The position numbers were made by a program, and so were the translations under genes. Under the pieces are notes generated by a model. It was not told the DNA's origin and searched no databases. It saw only the letters and a list, made by a program, of their open reading frames with translations. Below are positions 43,055 to 52,184 of a stretch of DNA of 64,000 bases, in pieces (within the stretch, counting starts at the first letter, position 1; each line of letters opens with the position of its first letter). The stretch spans positions 1,860,001-1,924,000 of the forward strand of contig JACKHF010000001.1 of the NCBI GenBank assembly GCA_020639155.1, in the 5' to 3' direction. Source of the stretch: Phycisphaeraceae bacterium (GTDB lineage Bacteria; Planctomycetota; Phycisphaerae; Phycisphaerales; UBA1924).

Positions 43055-44380
43055 TTACGGACATCCTTCCGCGAACTTGTTTCCGAAGCAGATAAAGTCG
43101 AAGATATTCATTCTTCCGTCGTTGTCGCAGTTGGCGTACACGGTTCTCTGGCTGAACTGCTCAGCAAAGCAGAAGTAATCGAGGACATTGAGCTCATCAT
43201 CGCCGTTGCAATCCGCATAGCAGAACGCGGGAAGTGTTGCAAAGAAGGGTCGATACTCAAGCTGCGTTCCAGTCCAGCGAGCAGCAATACCCGCCATCAT
43301 CGTGCCATCGAAGCTGATGGTGTCGATGGTCCAGAGCTGCCATTCCCCGGCCGAGATGCCATACTCCTCAAAGAGCACATCCTGGAGATATCGCGCACCA
43401 TTTACCGGGTCCCAGATAGTTGCTCCGTTGAGGAGAGGAGGTGGCCCAGCGTTCCCAGTTTCACCGACGACACGCCAGCCATCTCCACTCACCTGCTCTG
43501 CTCTTCCTCCAACAATGTTTCCTGGGATGTGGTACCACTGCCATCCGTGATATTCGGTCCATCGCGAAAATGCGACGGTGCAGATAAGTCCCGGTGTCGT
43601 CTGGCCAACACCAACGCGAGCGTCAGCCGAGGAACCAAGAATCCTGCTAAAAGAACCACATCCCGGGAGATCTCCAAGAAACTCCCACCCAATACCTTCT
43701 CGCCAACGAACACCTTCAAGACTTCCTGTCAGAATGTTTCCGCTCGTGCCAAGGAGTGTCTCTGGAGTATTGATGTCAGCGATGCTCGTAACTGCGCCTT
43801 GTGGGCTGCCAAGATTGGTGAGCTTCTCCCCGTCAAACAGGAACGGGACATCAGCGCCCGGACCATCGTCGATGAGCAGCCCCTCAACAATATAACCATA
43901 TTCTGCGTCTGAGACGTCTTGCGCAAATGCTTGCTCGTATGGTTCAGGCGGTTCGAAGAGCACAAAGGGTCCCTCGCCATCGATCCACACTATCGGCATC
44001 GCGGGCGAGAAGTTCGGGGGGGGAGCAGCAAGCCCTGCAATGTATCTCCCGTCTCGTGAAGTTCCTTGAGCCGAAACACTCCATTCCGGTCCCGGCTTTG
44101 GCAGCAGTGTCCAGCCCTTCTGTTGTGACCATGTGATTCCGGTCCCAATGGGAGCTGATTGTTCAACAGAAGTTCCAATGACGGTTCCGTCATCCGTGAG
44201 AGACAAAAATCCGACCTCGTAGGAGAGGAGATTGGGCGGCAGGTTGTCCATAAACACGAGAGAAGCTTGCTGGGCGTACACAGTTGCGTTCAGCATCAGC
44301 AGCACGCATAAACCCCAGCCGCATCTTCCGAAGCGGCTGGAGCGTGTCCTGCCTTTGAAGGAACAATGATTCACGGACAT
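43055..44380 (-). CDS. Secreted HAF-repeat-like protein with dockerin-like tail, copy B
   Basis: 441 residues. Signal peptide (FGRCGWGLCVLLMLNATVYA), then a beta-rich body of HAF/propeller-like repeats (GTGITWSQQKGWTLLPKPGP, NGATIWDPVNGARYLQDVLF), and a C-terminal pair of dockerin-like calcium motifs (CYADCNGDDELNVLDYFCF and CDNDGRMNIFDFICFGN) ending EGCP. It is about 80 percent identical to copy A just upstream, and their last 54 residues are identical. The start ATG lies inside the last codons of copy A (10-bp overlap). The tails probably anchor or assemble the proteins outside the cell; the partner is unknown. Confidence 0.82.
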   Translation of the reverse strand: MSVNHCSFKGRTRSSRFGRCGWGLCVLLMLNATVYAQQASLVFMDNLPPNLLSYEVGFLSLTDDGTVIGTSVEQSAPIGTGITWSQQKGWTLLPKPGPEWSVSAQGTSRDGRYIAGLAAPPPNFSPAMPIVWIDGEGPFVLFEPPEPYEQAFAQDVSDAEYGYIVEGLLIDDGPGADVPFLFDGEKLTNLGSPQGAVTSIADINTPETLLGTSGNILTGSLEGVRWREGIGWEFLGDLPGCGSFSRILGSSADARVGVGQTTPGLICTVAFSRWTEYHGWQWYHIPGNIVGGRAEQVSGDGWRVVGETGNAGPPPLLNGATIWDPVNGARYLQDVLFEEYGISAGEWQLWTIDTISFDGTMMAGIAARWTGTQLEYRPFFATLPAFCYADCNGDDELNVLDYFCFAEQFSQRTVYANCDNDGRMNIFDFICFGNKFAEGCP

Positions 44381-45696
44381 CCTTCAGCGAACTTGTTTCC
44401 GAAGCAGATAAAGTCGAAGATATTCATTCTTCCGTCGTTGTCGCAGTTGGCGTACACGGTTCTCTGGCTGAACTGCTCAGCAAAGCAGAAGTAATCGAGG
44501 ACATTGAGCTCATCATCGCCGTTGCAGTCCGCATAGCAGAACGCGGGAAGTGTTACAAAGAACTGGCGATAGACCAGTTGAATTCCATTCCATCTGACTG
44601 CCTGGCCCGCCATCATCGTTCCATCATAACTGATCGCTTCGATATCCCAGAGCCGCCATTCCCCGGCCGAGATGCCATACTCCTCAAAGAGCACATTCTG
44701 GAGATATCGCGCACCATTCACAGGGTCCCAAATGGTCGCTCCATTTTGGTACGGAGGAGGAGCCGCGTTCCCAGTTGAACCTACGGCTCGCCATCCGTCG
44801 CCGCTTACATTCGACGCTCGACCGGGCGCAATAACTGATGGAACATAATAGTCCTGCCATCCATGATATTGGGTCCAGCGAGCAAATGCTTGAGAGCAGA
44901 TAAGCCCAGGGGTAGCTTGTCCTACTCCAACCATAGCGTTTGCAGAAGAACCGTAAAGCCGACTAAAGGAATCACAGCCGGGCAGGTCTCCAAGAAACTC
45001 CCACCCAATACCTTCTCGCCAACGAACACCTTCAACACTTCCATTCAGAATGTTGCCACTAGTTCCAAGGATTGTTTTAGGAGAGTTAATGTCGGCAATA
45101 CTTATATTGGCACCTTGTGGATTGCCAAGATTGGTGATCTTCTCCCCGTCAAACAGAAACGGGACATCAGCGCCCGGACCATCGTCGAGGAGCAGGCCAG
45201 CAACTATGTACCCATATTCTGCGTCTGAGACATCGAGCGCAAAAGCTTGATCGTATGGTTCAGGGGGTTCGAAGAGCACAAAGGGTCCTTCGCCATCAAT
45301 CCATGCGACAGGCATTGCGGGCGTATATGTTGGTGGTAATGAAATAATGCCAGCTATATATCTCCCGTCTCGTGATGCACCCTGAGCAACTACATTCCAT
45401 TCTGGACCCGGCTTTGGCAGCAGCGTCCATCCCTTCTGTTGTGACCATGTGATTCCAGTCCCAATGGGAGTTGCTTGTTCAACAGTAACTCCAATCACGG
45501 TCCCGTTGTCTGTGATAGACAAAAATCCGACCTCGTAGGAGAGGAGATTGGGCGGCAGGTTGTCCATAAACACGAGAGAAGCTTGCTGAGCGTTCGCAGT
45601 TGCGTTCAGCATCAGCAGTACGCACAAACCCCAGCCACATCTTCCGATGCGGCTGGGGGAACTATTACGGCTTAGAGACCGAAGAATCACGGACAT
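44371..45696 (-). CDS. Secreted HAF-repeat-like protein with dockerin-like tail, copy A
   Basis: 441 residues, the same layout as copy B: signal peptide (GRCGWGLCVLLMLNATANA), beta-rich body with the repeats NGTVIGVTVEQATPIGTG and NGATIWDPVNGARYLQNVLF, and the two dockerin-like loops at the end. Differences from copy B are scattered over the body. The signal peptide region and the tail are almost or fully identical, pointing to recent duplication or gene conversion at the ends. Its ATG is inside the end of the 864-aa gene. Confidence 0.82.
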   Translation of the reverse strand: MSVILRSLSRNSSPSRIGRCGWGLCVLLMLNATANAQQASLVFMDNLPPNLLSYEVGFLSITDNGTVIGVTVEQATPIGTGITWSQQKGWTLLPKPGPEWNVVAQGASRDGRYIAGIISLPPTYTPAMPVAWIDGEGPFVLFEPPEPYDQAFALDVSDAEYGYIVAGLLLDDGPGADVPFLFDGEKITNLGNPQGANISIADINSPKTILGTSGNILNGSVEGVRWREGIGWEFLGDLPGCDSFSRLYGSSANAMVGVGQATPGLICSQAFARWTQYHGWQDYYVPSVIAPGRASNVSGDGWRAVGSTGNAAPPPYQNGATIWDPVNGARYLQNVLFEEYGISAGEWRLWDIEAISYDGTMMAGQAVRWNGIQLVYRQFFVTLPAFCYADCNGDDELNVLDYFCFAEQFSQRTVYANCDNDGRMNIFDFICFGNKFAEGCP

Positions 45697-48281
45697 CCCC
45701 CGAGTGCATCAACAACAAACTTGCAGAAATCAATACCCCAATCAGCCGTCGCTGTAAAAGCGAGTGGTCTATCTAAGTTAATTGACGTGTCGTAGTTCCA
45801 GTCACTCGACCCATAAGGACTGCTCGCGCTGAGAAACGCTGTCACGTCATCGCCGCTGGCCGATCCTGAATACCCTCCTGAACAGTTGTACGAGAACGTC
45901 ACCTCCACAGTTCCATCGTTGTCGTAGTCACCGGGCCAGTGACACAAACGACGAACAATATTGGTAGAGAATGTGTAGTTCCCCGGGCTTCCAACAAGTC
46001 CGAGAAACCGCTCTTGTGAACCCGACGAGAGCGATGTCCATGCATCGGGTATCTTCTCCTCAGAATCCATGATGTTTGCCAAAAGCCATGTACGATGCGA
46101 AGCAGCAGGGGAATTTACAAACATGAACCCGTCGACGTGAGTATACAGGTCCTCGGCAAGCGCGTTGTCGCGTGCGGTTTGCATGGCAGTGTCGCCATGA
46201 GTGTTACAGTTTGTGTCACACCCGGATTGTGTCAAAAGGACCACGTGTCCTTTTCGGTCTGTTTCAAATGCGGGAATCAGGAAGTTCTTGTCGGCCATGC
46301 TGACAACCTGCTCGAATCCCTGTGAGTATCGGTTTACAGTGGCAGTGTGTGAGGGTTGCCTGTCAAGGATTCTCCGACGGATGAGTGCTGCAGTGTTCTC
46401 AGTGACAACAGTCGGCGGGACAATCTGCACCGGACCGCCGCGGTCTGTGATGTTGAGCGGATCGAACGCATAGCCGTCCCAATCTGGTTCTGTCACACTA
46501 ACCAGAACAACCGGTTGATTCGGGTCGGTTTTATCAGGAACAATCAAGTTGTTCGCAATAGCGTCACCAAGCGTGTGCTCCTTGATGTCTGACACAAAGG
46601 CGTGGACGAGGTCCACAGACTCAGTAATCTGGAGCTTGTAAAACTCCGCTTGTGGCTTGTCATTGACTCGACCGCCGTACGACAACCGCGCAGAGTTGTC
46701 CTCATCGGCATCGATGGCAAGTGCGCCATCCTCACCCGAAGTGCCATCACCGAATCCCCAGTCGAACGACAGCAGCTTTGGAGTTCCGAAGGTCGGTTCG
46801 TAGCGCGCAACAAACGCGTCGCGACGACCGTTCGTGTTGACCGTGACAGTACCACCTGCGCTCGGGTCAAGGTCGATGGACGCGCTATTCGGTGCGGCGT
46901 TACCCGGATTCCCGAATGCTCCAGCCACAACGACACGACCAATGCCGTCCAGAGTCACATCCATCGCCTTCGAGTCGCACGCCGTCTGATTCGAATCATC
47001 CAACGTGAACTCGTGTGTGGGTGCGAGCGGTCCCCAGCCCACAATCGTCGGAGCCTCGTTGTACCAGGCAACATATGCATCACCGGATGGTTCGCCACCG
47101 AGAGTCAGACCATCACCCATCCAGCCGACCGCATACACGTCGCCAGTCGGGTCGATCGCAACGCTCTGTCCCGAATCATCATTCTCGGTGCCTGTTGTGT
47201 CAAGCCAGACGAGTTCAAACGGCTCGGGGGCACCGCCGCCGATTGCATCGGTCACCAAGTACGCAGCGACAAACATGTCGCGACCACCGACACTCACACC
47301 ATTTTGTACGCCAAATGTGGTAGGGTCGAAGTCTACAGTTCCTGTAAATGAACCAGTTATGACTAGCAAGCCTTGAGTAACGCCAAGTAAGGTGTCGGGC
47401 GCGAAAGCGACCCCAGTCACTTCAACCGAAGCTCCCGAGGCACCTAGAGTGAGCACGTAATCACCGAAGGAAGAAAAGTTATACACCGGGTAAGCAGCGT
47501 CCGATGCGTTCAGGATGGTCACATAGCCATCCTGAGTTCCGACAGCAGTGCGCTGCACGGAGCTTGAAGAGGTTCCGAACTCAGTCGTTCCCTTGAACCA
47601 GCCACCCACGGCACACCACTTTGTCGCAAAGGCACTTCTTGTTGCGGCAGATACTGACATTGCTTCAACACCCAAGTTTGAGCAGAAGACGCGAGGGTTA
47701 CAAGGATTGGTTGTTCCAGCACATGCACCTCCGTCGCGTGCCTTTGTCATCCAAGCCTGAATAACTCCCGGTGTTGGGCATTGGGCAGATCCACTATCCC
47801 CGCTTTCATCTTCCATGTCGATGTCGCCAATGGGAGTTTGGAACCCACCGCACACGTAACAAGCTGGTAGAAGTGGGTCGGTCGAGCCAACAAGATGTGC
47901 TTCCACGCGGGGGAACTCGGTAGAAAGGTCGTTTGCCCAGACATCAGACAACGTCGGCAGCCCACTTATGGTGTAGTAGGCATCGATCACGCTGAGCGGG
48001 AAGTGAATCTCGGTGCGTTGAGTACCGAAGGCATCCTCAACGACTCTTGCAGTAAAAGCTCGTCCGTCGTACCAGTGCGCGACACCGGCAACGTATCCAA
48101 AGTTCGGGTCAGTCGTTGTCTGCAACGATGCGTAGTCGTACGCCGGAACTGATTGTCCACATGCGCTGCCCGCCATGCCAGCCAGAGCGGTACAAGTCAC
48201 AAGGCCCAATAACTCGCGTCTCCGCTCGAAAATGTGTCCCTGATGGAACAGAAACCGCAATTTTCCACTATAACCCTGCAT
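45687..48281 (-). CDS. Large secreted protein with SBBP-type propeller and dockerin-like tail
   Basis: 864 residues, first gene of the secreted-protein operon. The N-terminus has twin arginines before a hydrophobic core (ERRRELLGLVTCTALAGMAG), a possible Tat signal. The body includes propeller-like repeats of the SBBP type (GLLVITGSFTGTVDFDPTTF, SVAIDPTGDVYAVGWMGDGL, VAGAFGNPGNAAPNSASIDL). The tail (CHWPGDYDNDGTVEVTFSYN through DVTAFLSASSPYGSSDWNYD) resembles the planctomycetal dockerin-like tails and ends GGCP. The middle 600-760 region (NFLIPAFETDRKGHVVLLTQ) is unassigned. Function unknown; surface or matrix protein by layout. Confidence 0.78.
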   Translation of the reverse strand: MQGYSGKLRFLFHQGHIFERRRELLGLVTCTALAGMAGSACGQSVPAYDYASLQTTTDPNFGYVAGVAHWYDGRAFTARVVEDAFGTQRTEIHFPLSVIDAYYTISGLPTLSDVWANDLSTEFPRVEAHLVGSTDPLLPACYVCGGFQTPIGDIDMEDESGDSGSAQCPTPGVIQAWMTKARDGGACAGTTNPCNPRVFCSNLGVEAMSVSAATRSAFATKWCAVGGWFKGTTEFGTSSSSVQRTAVGTQDGYVTILNASDAAYPVYNFSSFGDYVLTLGASGASVEVTGVAFAPDTLLGVTQGLLVITGSFTGTVDFDPTTFGVQNGVSVGGRDMFVAAYLVTDAIGGGAPEPFELVWLDTTGTENDDSGQSVAIDPTGDVYAVGWMGDGLTLGGEPSGDAYVAWYNEAPTIVGWGPLAPTHEFTLDDSNQTACDSKAMDVTLDGIGRVVVAGAFGNPGNAAPNSASIDLDPSAGGTVTVNTNGRRDAFVARYEPTFGTPKLLSFDWGFGDGTSGEDGALAIDADEDNSARLSYGGRVNDKPQAEFYKLQITESVDLVHAFVSDIKEHTLGDAIANNLIVPDKTDPNQPVVLVSVTEPDWDGYAFDPLNITDRGGPVQIVPPTVVTENTAALIRRRILDRQPSHTATVNRYSQGFEQVVSMADKNFLIPAFETDRKGHVVLLTQSGCDTNCNTHGDTAMQTARDNALAEDLYTHVDGFMFVNSPAASHRTWLLANIMDSEEKIPDAWTSLSSGSQERFLGLVGSPGNYTFSTNIVRRLCHWPGDYDNDGTVEVTFSYNCSGGYSGSASGDDVTAFLSASSPYGSSDWNYDTSINLDRPLAFTATADWGIDFCKFVVDALGGCP

Positions 48282-49271
48282 ATAAACTCTCGCTTTCTGA
48301 GGGATCGGGTGAGTTCGGCTCGGTCATCACGGCAATGATGATTGAAATCCAAACCGGCTCACCCATCCCCCCTTTGACAATCCGATATCCGCTGCTGAGC
48401 CGCACAATACAGCTCGACGATTGGATGCAGCTGATACCTAACGTATACCGAATCATACACTCAATCCGTGGCGATGTTTCAGCCACGACCCGGATTTTTG
48501 GTTTTTTTTCCCCCTCCCAACATCCTCACGGTTATAGGTTCTATACCTCGTCCGCAACTGTCCGGTTCAGCTCGATTTGCCCAATCGAAGCAGATTTTCA
48601 CCGCATCCAAAGGTATTAACGAAAAGCCCAATCAGGGTTCCGATTTTCGGTAAATCTTCTTATGAACGACTCCCAAGCAGGGGCACTCCCTTTCGGTGGT
48701 CTCACTTCGAAGTGATTCGAGGGACGAACGTTCAGCTATCTCCTGTCTCGCGCCAGTAGAGTCCAAAGTTCCCTATCAGTGCGCCGCTGCGGTCGAGCTC
48801 TCCTCCAACACAGAGTGACAGCACCTGTAAGTCGCCATATCAATAGGACAACACCAAGGAGATCACAGAAGTGAAGCGTCGAATCCGTACGACGTGCGGA
48901 TGGCGCAAGCAGTCTCGGAAAGCCCGGCGCATCTCAGAGCGCTCAAACGCTTACTACGAGGAGACAGAATTGACTTATGATGTGAAAGACGCTTATGTGA
49001 GCTTGTATCTATCATGGAGTTTCCTGCTTTTCATGCCCACAATCTTCAGAATCTGAACGTCACTACTGGAAGCTTGCCCCTTGAGATTATGCACAGGGGT
49101 TCTCCAGTCGTTGAGCATGCCGTACCCCAAGTAGCACGGCGTACAGGTAGTTGACGAGTCCGTTTTGAACGGCCCGAGTCCACCTTTTCGACAAAGTAGT
49201 CGAGTGGCGGCATGGGGTGGTTCCAGGCCGCCGCTTCCACTTCATCAAGTCAAAGTGACGACTCGGTGCTA
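48282..49271. other. Long intergenic stretch, mostly without recognisable features
   Basis: About 990 bp ahead of the integrase remnant. It contains a T/C-rich run near 48495-48535 and one doubtful small ORF at 48871. No repeat array or RNA gene is visible. The remaining open frames look random. Confidence 0.5.
48871..49056 (+). CDS. Possible small protein, doubtful
   Basis: 61 codons from GTG 48871 with AAGGAG 9 nt upstream. Very basic N-terminus (KRRIRTTCGWRKQSRKARR) and a hydrophobic end (YVSLYLSWSFLLFMPTIF). The ribosome site is the only support; no family recognised. Confidence 0.3.
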   Translation: MKRRIRTTCGWRKQSRKARRISERSNAYYEETELTYDVKDAYVSLYLSWSFLLFMPTIFRI

Positions 49272-49541
49272 CGCTGCCCTTTGCTTGGTTCGTGCCGGTT
49301 TCTCGTGCTTGACTTCCTTGTCTTTCTCGTCTGATTGCACGCCTCAGAGGTACTCTGCCACCCACTAGTGGTGCTTCAGTTCAGCGGCGGCTTTGTGTTC
49401 TCTTTGGACGATTCCGAACCGGTGCCGACGAGGTGAGCCGTTCGAGGGGTCGCGGAAGGAGACGTGCCAGCCGATTCCCTGCGTGGCAGAGAAGGACAGC
49501 TTCGGGATTCGCTTCTTCCGGTTGGGACCATGCTTCGGCAT
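49272..49541 (-). pseudogene. Remnant of a phage-type site-specific integrase (N-terminal part)
   Basis: From ATG 49541 the minus strand reads PKHGPNRKKRIPKLSFSATQ, then WHVSFRDPSNGSPRRHRFGI and EHKAAAELKHH. An in-frame TAG follows, then WVAEYL, then TGA, then GVQSDEKDKEVKHEKPAR, and another stop near 49270. The basic start, the arm-binding strand pattern (WHVSF...RRHRFG) and the W-x-x-EYL helix match the N-terminus of planctomycete tyrosine integrases as I know them. The catalytic domain is absent. Its position beside tRNA-Gly fits an old integration event. Confidence 0.45.
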
Positions 49542-49635
49542 GGTGTATACTCCGGGGCTTCGGTGTGGCTGCGAGACGACTTCGCAGGTAATTGTAGTAG
49601 ATGATCGTGCAAAGAAGTGGTAGAAATCCACGTTT

Positions 49636-49707
<72 letters not shown>

Positions 49708-49769
49708 TTCGATGCATCCTGTCAGCGTACGCCATGGGCTGACAACTGCGCTCTCATAAGGATGCGGCT

Positions 49770-50075
49770 ATGAATATGACGATTGAAAAGCTAATCAACG
49801 AAGTTCAAGAACAGTTTTACGAGCACCCTCCCAACGGGTGGTTGCTCGGCTGGGACAGAGAACGACACCTTGCAAACGTGCAGGAATCGTGCTTACCACT
49901 TGGAGTTATCAACGCAACCTCATTCGATTATGCATTCTGCAACCGCTATGAAGTGAACTTTAATGCTGGAGTTTCGAGTCCGGTATATATGTTGGCAACG
50001 AGATGGAGTTTTGTTGCACCTATGTACTCACTACATTGGACGAGGCCTCATTGGTGTTTCCGATTCGTCGAATGA
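49770..50075 (+). CDS. Orphan island protein of unknown function, possibly frameshifted at its end
   Basis: 101 residues from ATG 49770 with AAGGA 7 nt upstream. The body reads like a small soluble protein (IEKLINEVQEQFYEHPPNGW, CNRYEVNFNAGVSSPVYMLA, TRWSFVAPMYSLHW). In the neighbouring frame an open stretch continues from about 50035 to 50151 and ends right at the next gene's start. That stretch (RGLIGVSDSSNDLISRFAST) also contains the next gene's ribosome site. This suggests a one-base shift and an original length of about 126 residues. No family recognised; size and setting resemble orphan immunity-type genes. Confidence 0.5.
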   Translation: MNMTIEKLINEVQEQFYEHPPNGWLLGWDRERHLANVQESCLPLGVINATSFDYAFCNRYEVNFNAGVSSPVYMLATRWSFVAPMYSLHWTRPHWCFRFVE

Positions 50076-50151
50076 TCTGATCTCGCGTTTCGCCAGCACC
50101 GAATCAGGCAATGCTGCGATGAATCCATTCAGAAGATTAGGAGGCAATTAG

Positions 50152-50625
50152 ATGATTGATATTGAGGGTCTATTCATCAACGCAGGCAAAGATGATGTGG
50201 TTGTGTATAAAAATAATATATTGCATCAAAAAGATGTGGTAAGAATAGCTAAAAAACAGCGCATCAAAGTAGTGTTTAAGTCAACCAGTTCGGAGTGGAG
50301 GCAGGGAATTGCGGTTAAGGTTGATGGGGAGATACTTGTCGCAGGGCAAAGATTAAAGAAAATGTGCTATTTTTGGCAAGACACCGCGCCACAGATGTTT
50401 GAGTTTGCAGTTGTGAGTAAAAAGGATAAACCAGATCTGCATGTCAAGAATATTTGGGATAGTGGAAACGGGAATGCAGATTCTTGCCATAACGGTGCTG
50501 CGATGATAGTCGAGATTTCAGGAAGTATTCGTTTGTATCGCTGCAATGATGGTCACCCAGATGACGATTTTGATGATCTGGTATTCTCACTCGAACTTCT
50601 TCCTGACGATGATTTGTGCGTGTAG
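50152..50625 (+). CDS. Orphan island protein of unknown function
   Basis: 157 residues with AGGAGG 7 nt before ATG 50152. Beta-rich, acidic at the C-terminus (DGHPDDDFDDLVFSLELLPD). Codon use is AT-rich (for example the AAAAATAATATATTG stretch near 50210), unlike the core genes. No family recognised. It follows the preceding ORF directly and may be co-transcribed with it. Confidence 0.6.
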   Translation: MIDIEGLFINAGKDDVVVYKNNILHQKDVVRIAKKQRIKVVFKSTSSEWRQGIAVKVDGEILVAGQRLKKMCYFWQDTAPQMFEFAVVSKKDKPDLHVKNIWDSGNGNADSCHNGAAMIVEISGSIRLYRCNDGHPDDDFDDLVFSLELLPDDDLCV

Positions 50626-50641
50626 GGTCCAAATACTTGGT

Positions 50642-50830
50642 TCACACAGTTTTTCGGTGGTAGGTTCGCAGCAAACCGCCCAATCGTTCGCTGCAACCAA
50701 CTTCTGTGGACGGTTCATACTCGGGCGGAGAGGGCTTGCCGATTCGCGCGTTGCCTAACCCCTGATGAGGGCGCTCCGCGTTGTAGTGCTCCACGTACTC
50801 AGCGATGGTATGGCGGAGTTGGTACTCCGA
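50642..50830 (-). pseudogene. C-terminal remnant of a DDE transposase (integrase-core type)
   Basis: The minus strand encodes LRHTIAEYVEHYNAERPHQG, then LGNARIGKPSPPEYEP and CSERLGGLLRTYHRKTV before a stop at 50642. HYNAERPHQGLGN is the classic end of the rve-core (IS3/IS481-like) transposases, and the ERLGGLLRTYHR ending is typical of planctomycete members. Two in-frame stops directly precede it, and no upstream catalytic domain is present. A dead IS fragment. Confidence 0.8.
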
Positions 50831-50942
50831 TTATTACTCGATCTGCACCCGGCATTCCTCCCAATCTGGGCGGTGGAATCGAAGGTGTTGTCAGTTCTAG
50901 TGATTTCATTATCGTCTGGCTCTATGCTGTAAGGAGATCTGC

Positions 50943-51191
50943 ATGATTACGACGATCAATGAAGTATACGAGTTTGTGGAATTAGCTATGCAGGAGTGCC
51001 AAGAGCATGGCTTTGATGATGTTGTCCAACAACTTGACGACGCGATGCATCTTGGTAGCTCAGGAATGGAAGTTCTTGGAGCGATCAAGTCGACGCTGGC
51101 ATCCGAGTCCGCGAAGCTTGAGAAGGTCATAGACAAGGCCAAGTTGCAGGAGGTTGTTCAATACGTCAACAAAGCTTTCGGAACAAAATGA
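50943..51191 (+). CDS. Small helical orphan protein
   Basis: 82 residues with AAGGAG 7 nt before ATG 50943. Acidic all-helical sequence (EVYEFVELAMQECQEHGFDD, AKLEKVIDKAKLQEVVQYVN). No family recognised. It is followed by a second helical gene in another frame. Immunity-like by size only. Confidence 0.6.
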   Translation: MITTINEVYEFVELAMQECQEHGFDDVVQQLDDAMHLGSSGMEVLGAIKSTLASESAKLEKVIDKAKLQEVVQYVNKAFGTK

Positions 51192-51258
51192 GTTTCCAGA
51201 TATTCATACTCGTTCTCGGCTTGAGTGCATTGGCGTGATTTTACGGTTTTTGGATGCG

Positions 51259-51957
51259 ATGATGGCTATTACAGATGTCAGGAACCAACTTCTCGCCTTG
51301 GAACGGTTGCATGCCAACGACCGTGATGGTGGATATGGTCTTGCCGCCTCCCTGTGCGACTATCGGGATAGTCTTGACACAGAGTCCAAAGGCCAATGGG
51401 ACCACATTTTGATTGAATGGGCATTGGACGAAGCTGGGGATAGGTGGGGTATCGCGCTTGAGGCATTGGCACGAGTAAAAGGTGGCGATGTTAATGCAAT
51501 GTTGTCTAAAACGCTTGCCGAATGCAAGGGTAGTAAAGAATGGCGATCGGATATAACAAGTACACTTCTGCGAAGAGACGTGAGCGACGCAAATGTTCGT
51601 TCAGAAGTGGAAAGAGAGGTGCGTGAAAAGGATCCAATGGGATTGCCGAATGTTGCACGTCTTATGGTGGTAGATACAAAGACGGTAGACTTCGCTGCAC
51701 AATGTTTAGTTGATGCAATCCTTGAGGAGCAACAAGATTACGTATCGTCCTATATTCCGCCATTTGTGTGGAATGCATGGAATTCGAACCCAAGAATAAT
51801 TATTGATTTGGTAGCTTGCGCAAAAATGAAAAGCACCACTGCTGGCGATATATTACGGTCACTATTTCTTACGCATCTTGCTGAAGATTATTTTCAGCGG
51901 GAGTTGGGGTATGCATCAGTCTCAAATGTAGTAGCTGAGTTGCGTTCACTCGTGTAG
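51259..51957 (+). CDS. Helical orphan protein, HEAT-like appearance
   Basis: 232 residues if started at ATG 51259; the frame opens at 51154 inside the preceding gene, and the ribosome site is poor for either. The sequence is mostly helical with alternating hydrophobic faces (HILIEWALDEAGDRWGIALE, NVARLMVVDTKTVDFAAQCL, IIIDLVACAKMKSTTAGDIL). Codon use is AT-richer than in the core genes. No family recognised. Confidence 0.55.
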   Translation: MMAITDVRNQLLALERLHANDRDGGYGLAASLCDYRDSLDTESKGQWDHILIEWALDEAGDRWGIALEALARVKGGDVNAMLSKTLAECKGSKEWRSDITSTLLRRDVSDANVRSEVEREVREKDPMGLPNVARLMVVDTKTVDFAAQCLVDAILEEQQDYVSSYIPPFVWNAWNSNPRIIIDLVACAKMKSTTAGDILRSLFLTHLAEDYFQRELGYASVSNVVAELRSLV

Positions 51958-52184
51958 TTTGGTGTATCTAACAGTTCAGTTCATGGCGCGTTTGCTGTGT
52001 GTTGCGGGTAGCTGTTTATGTACGTCGATTAGAATCATGTTGCACTGCAAACATGACATCAAAATCCACGATTGCATATACATAATGTCAGCTTGAAGTC
52101 TTTGGCCATTTGTGCTGATATAAGTATACCAGCACGACAATATCAGCGATCATCAATGACCTAATCATTTTCAACGAGTTAAAG

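Noticed and set aside
43055..45696. Assembly artefact as the cause of the tandem 441-aa genes
   Set aside because: The bodies differ at many positions, so they are real paralogues, although the identical ends could still hide small assembly errors.
46602..47351. 249-codon plus-strand frame opposite the 864-aa secreted protein
   Set aside because: Reversed reading of repetitive coding sequence; no start signal or family pattern.
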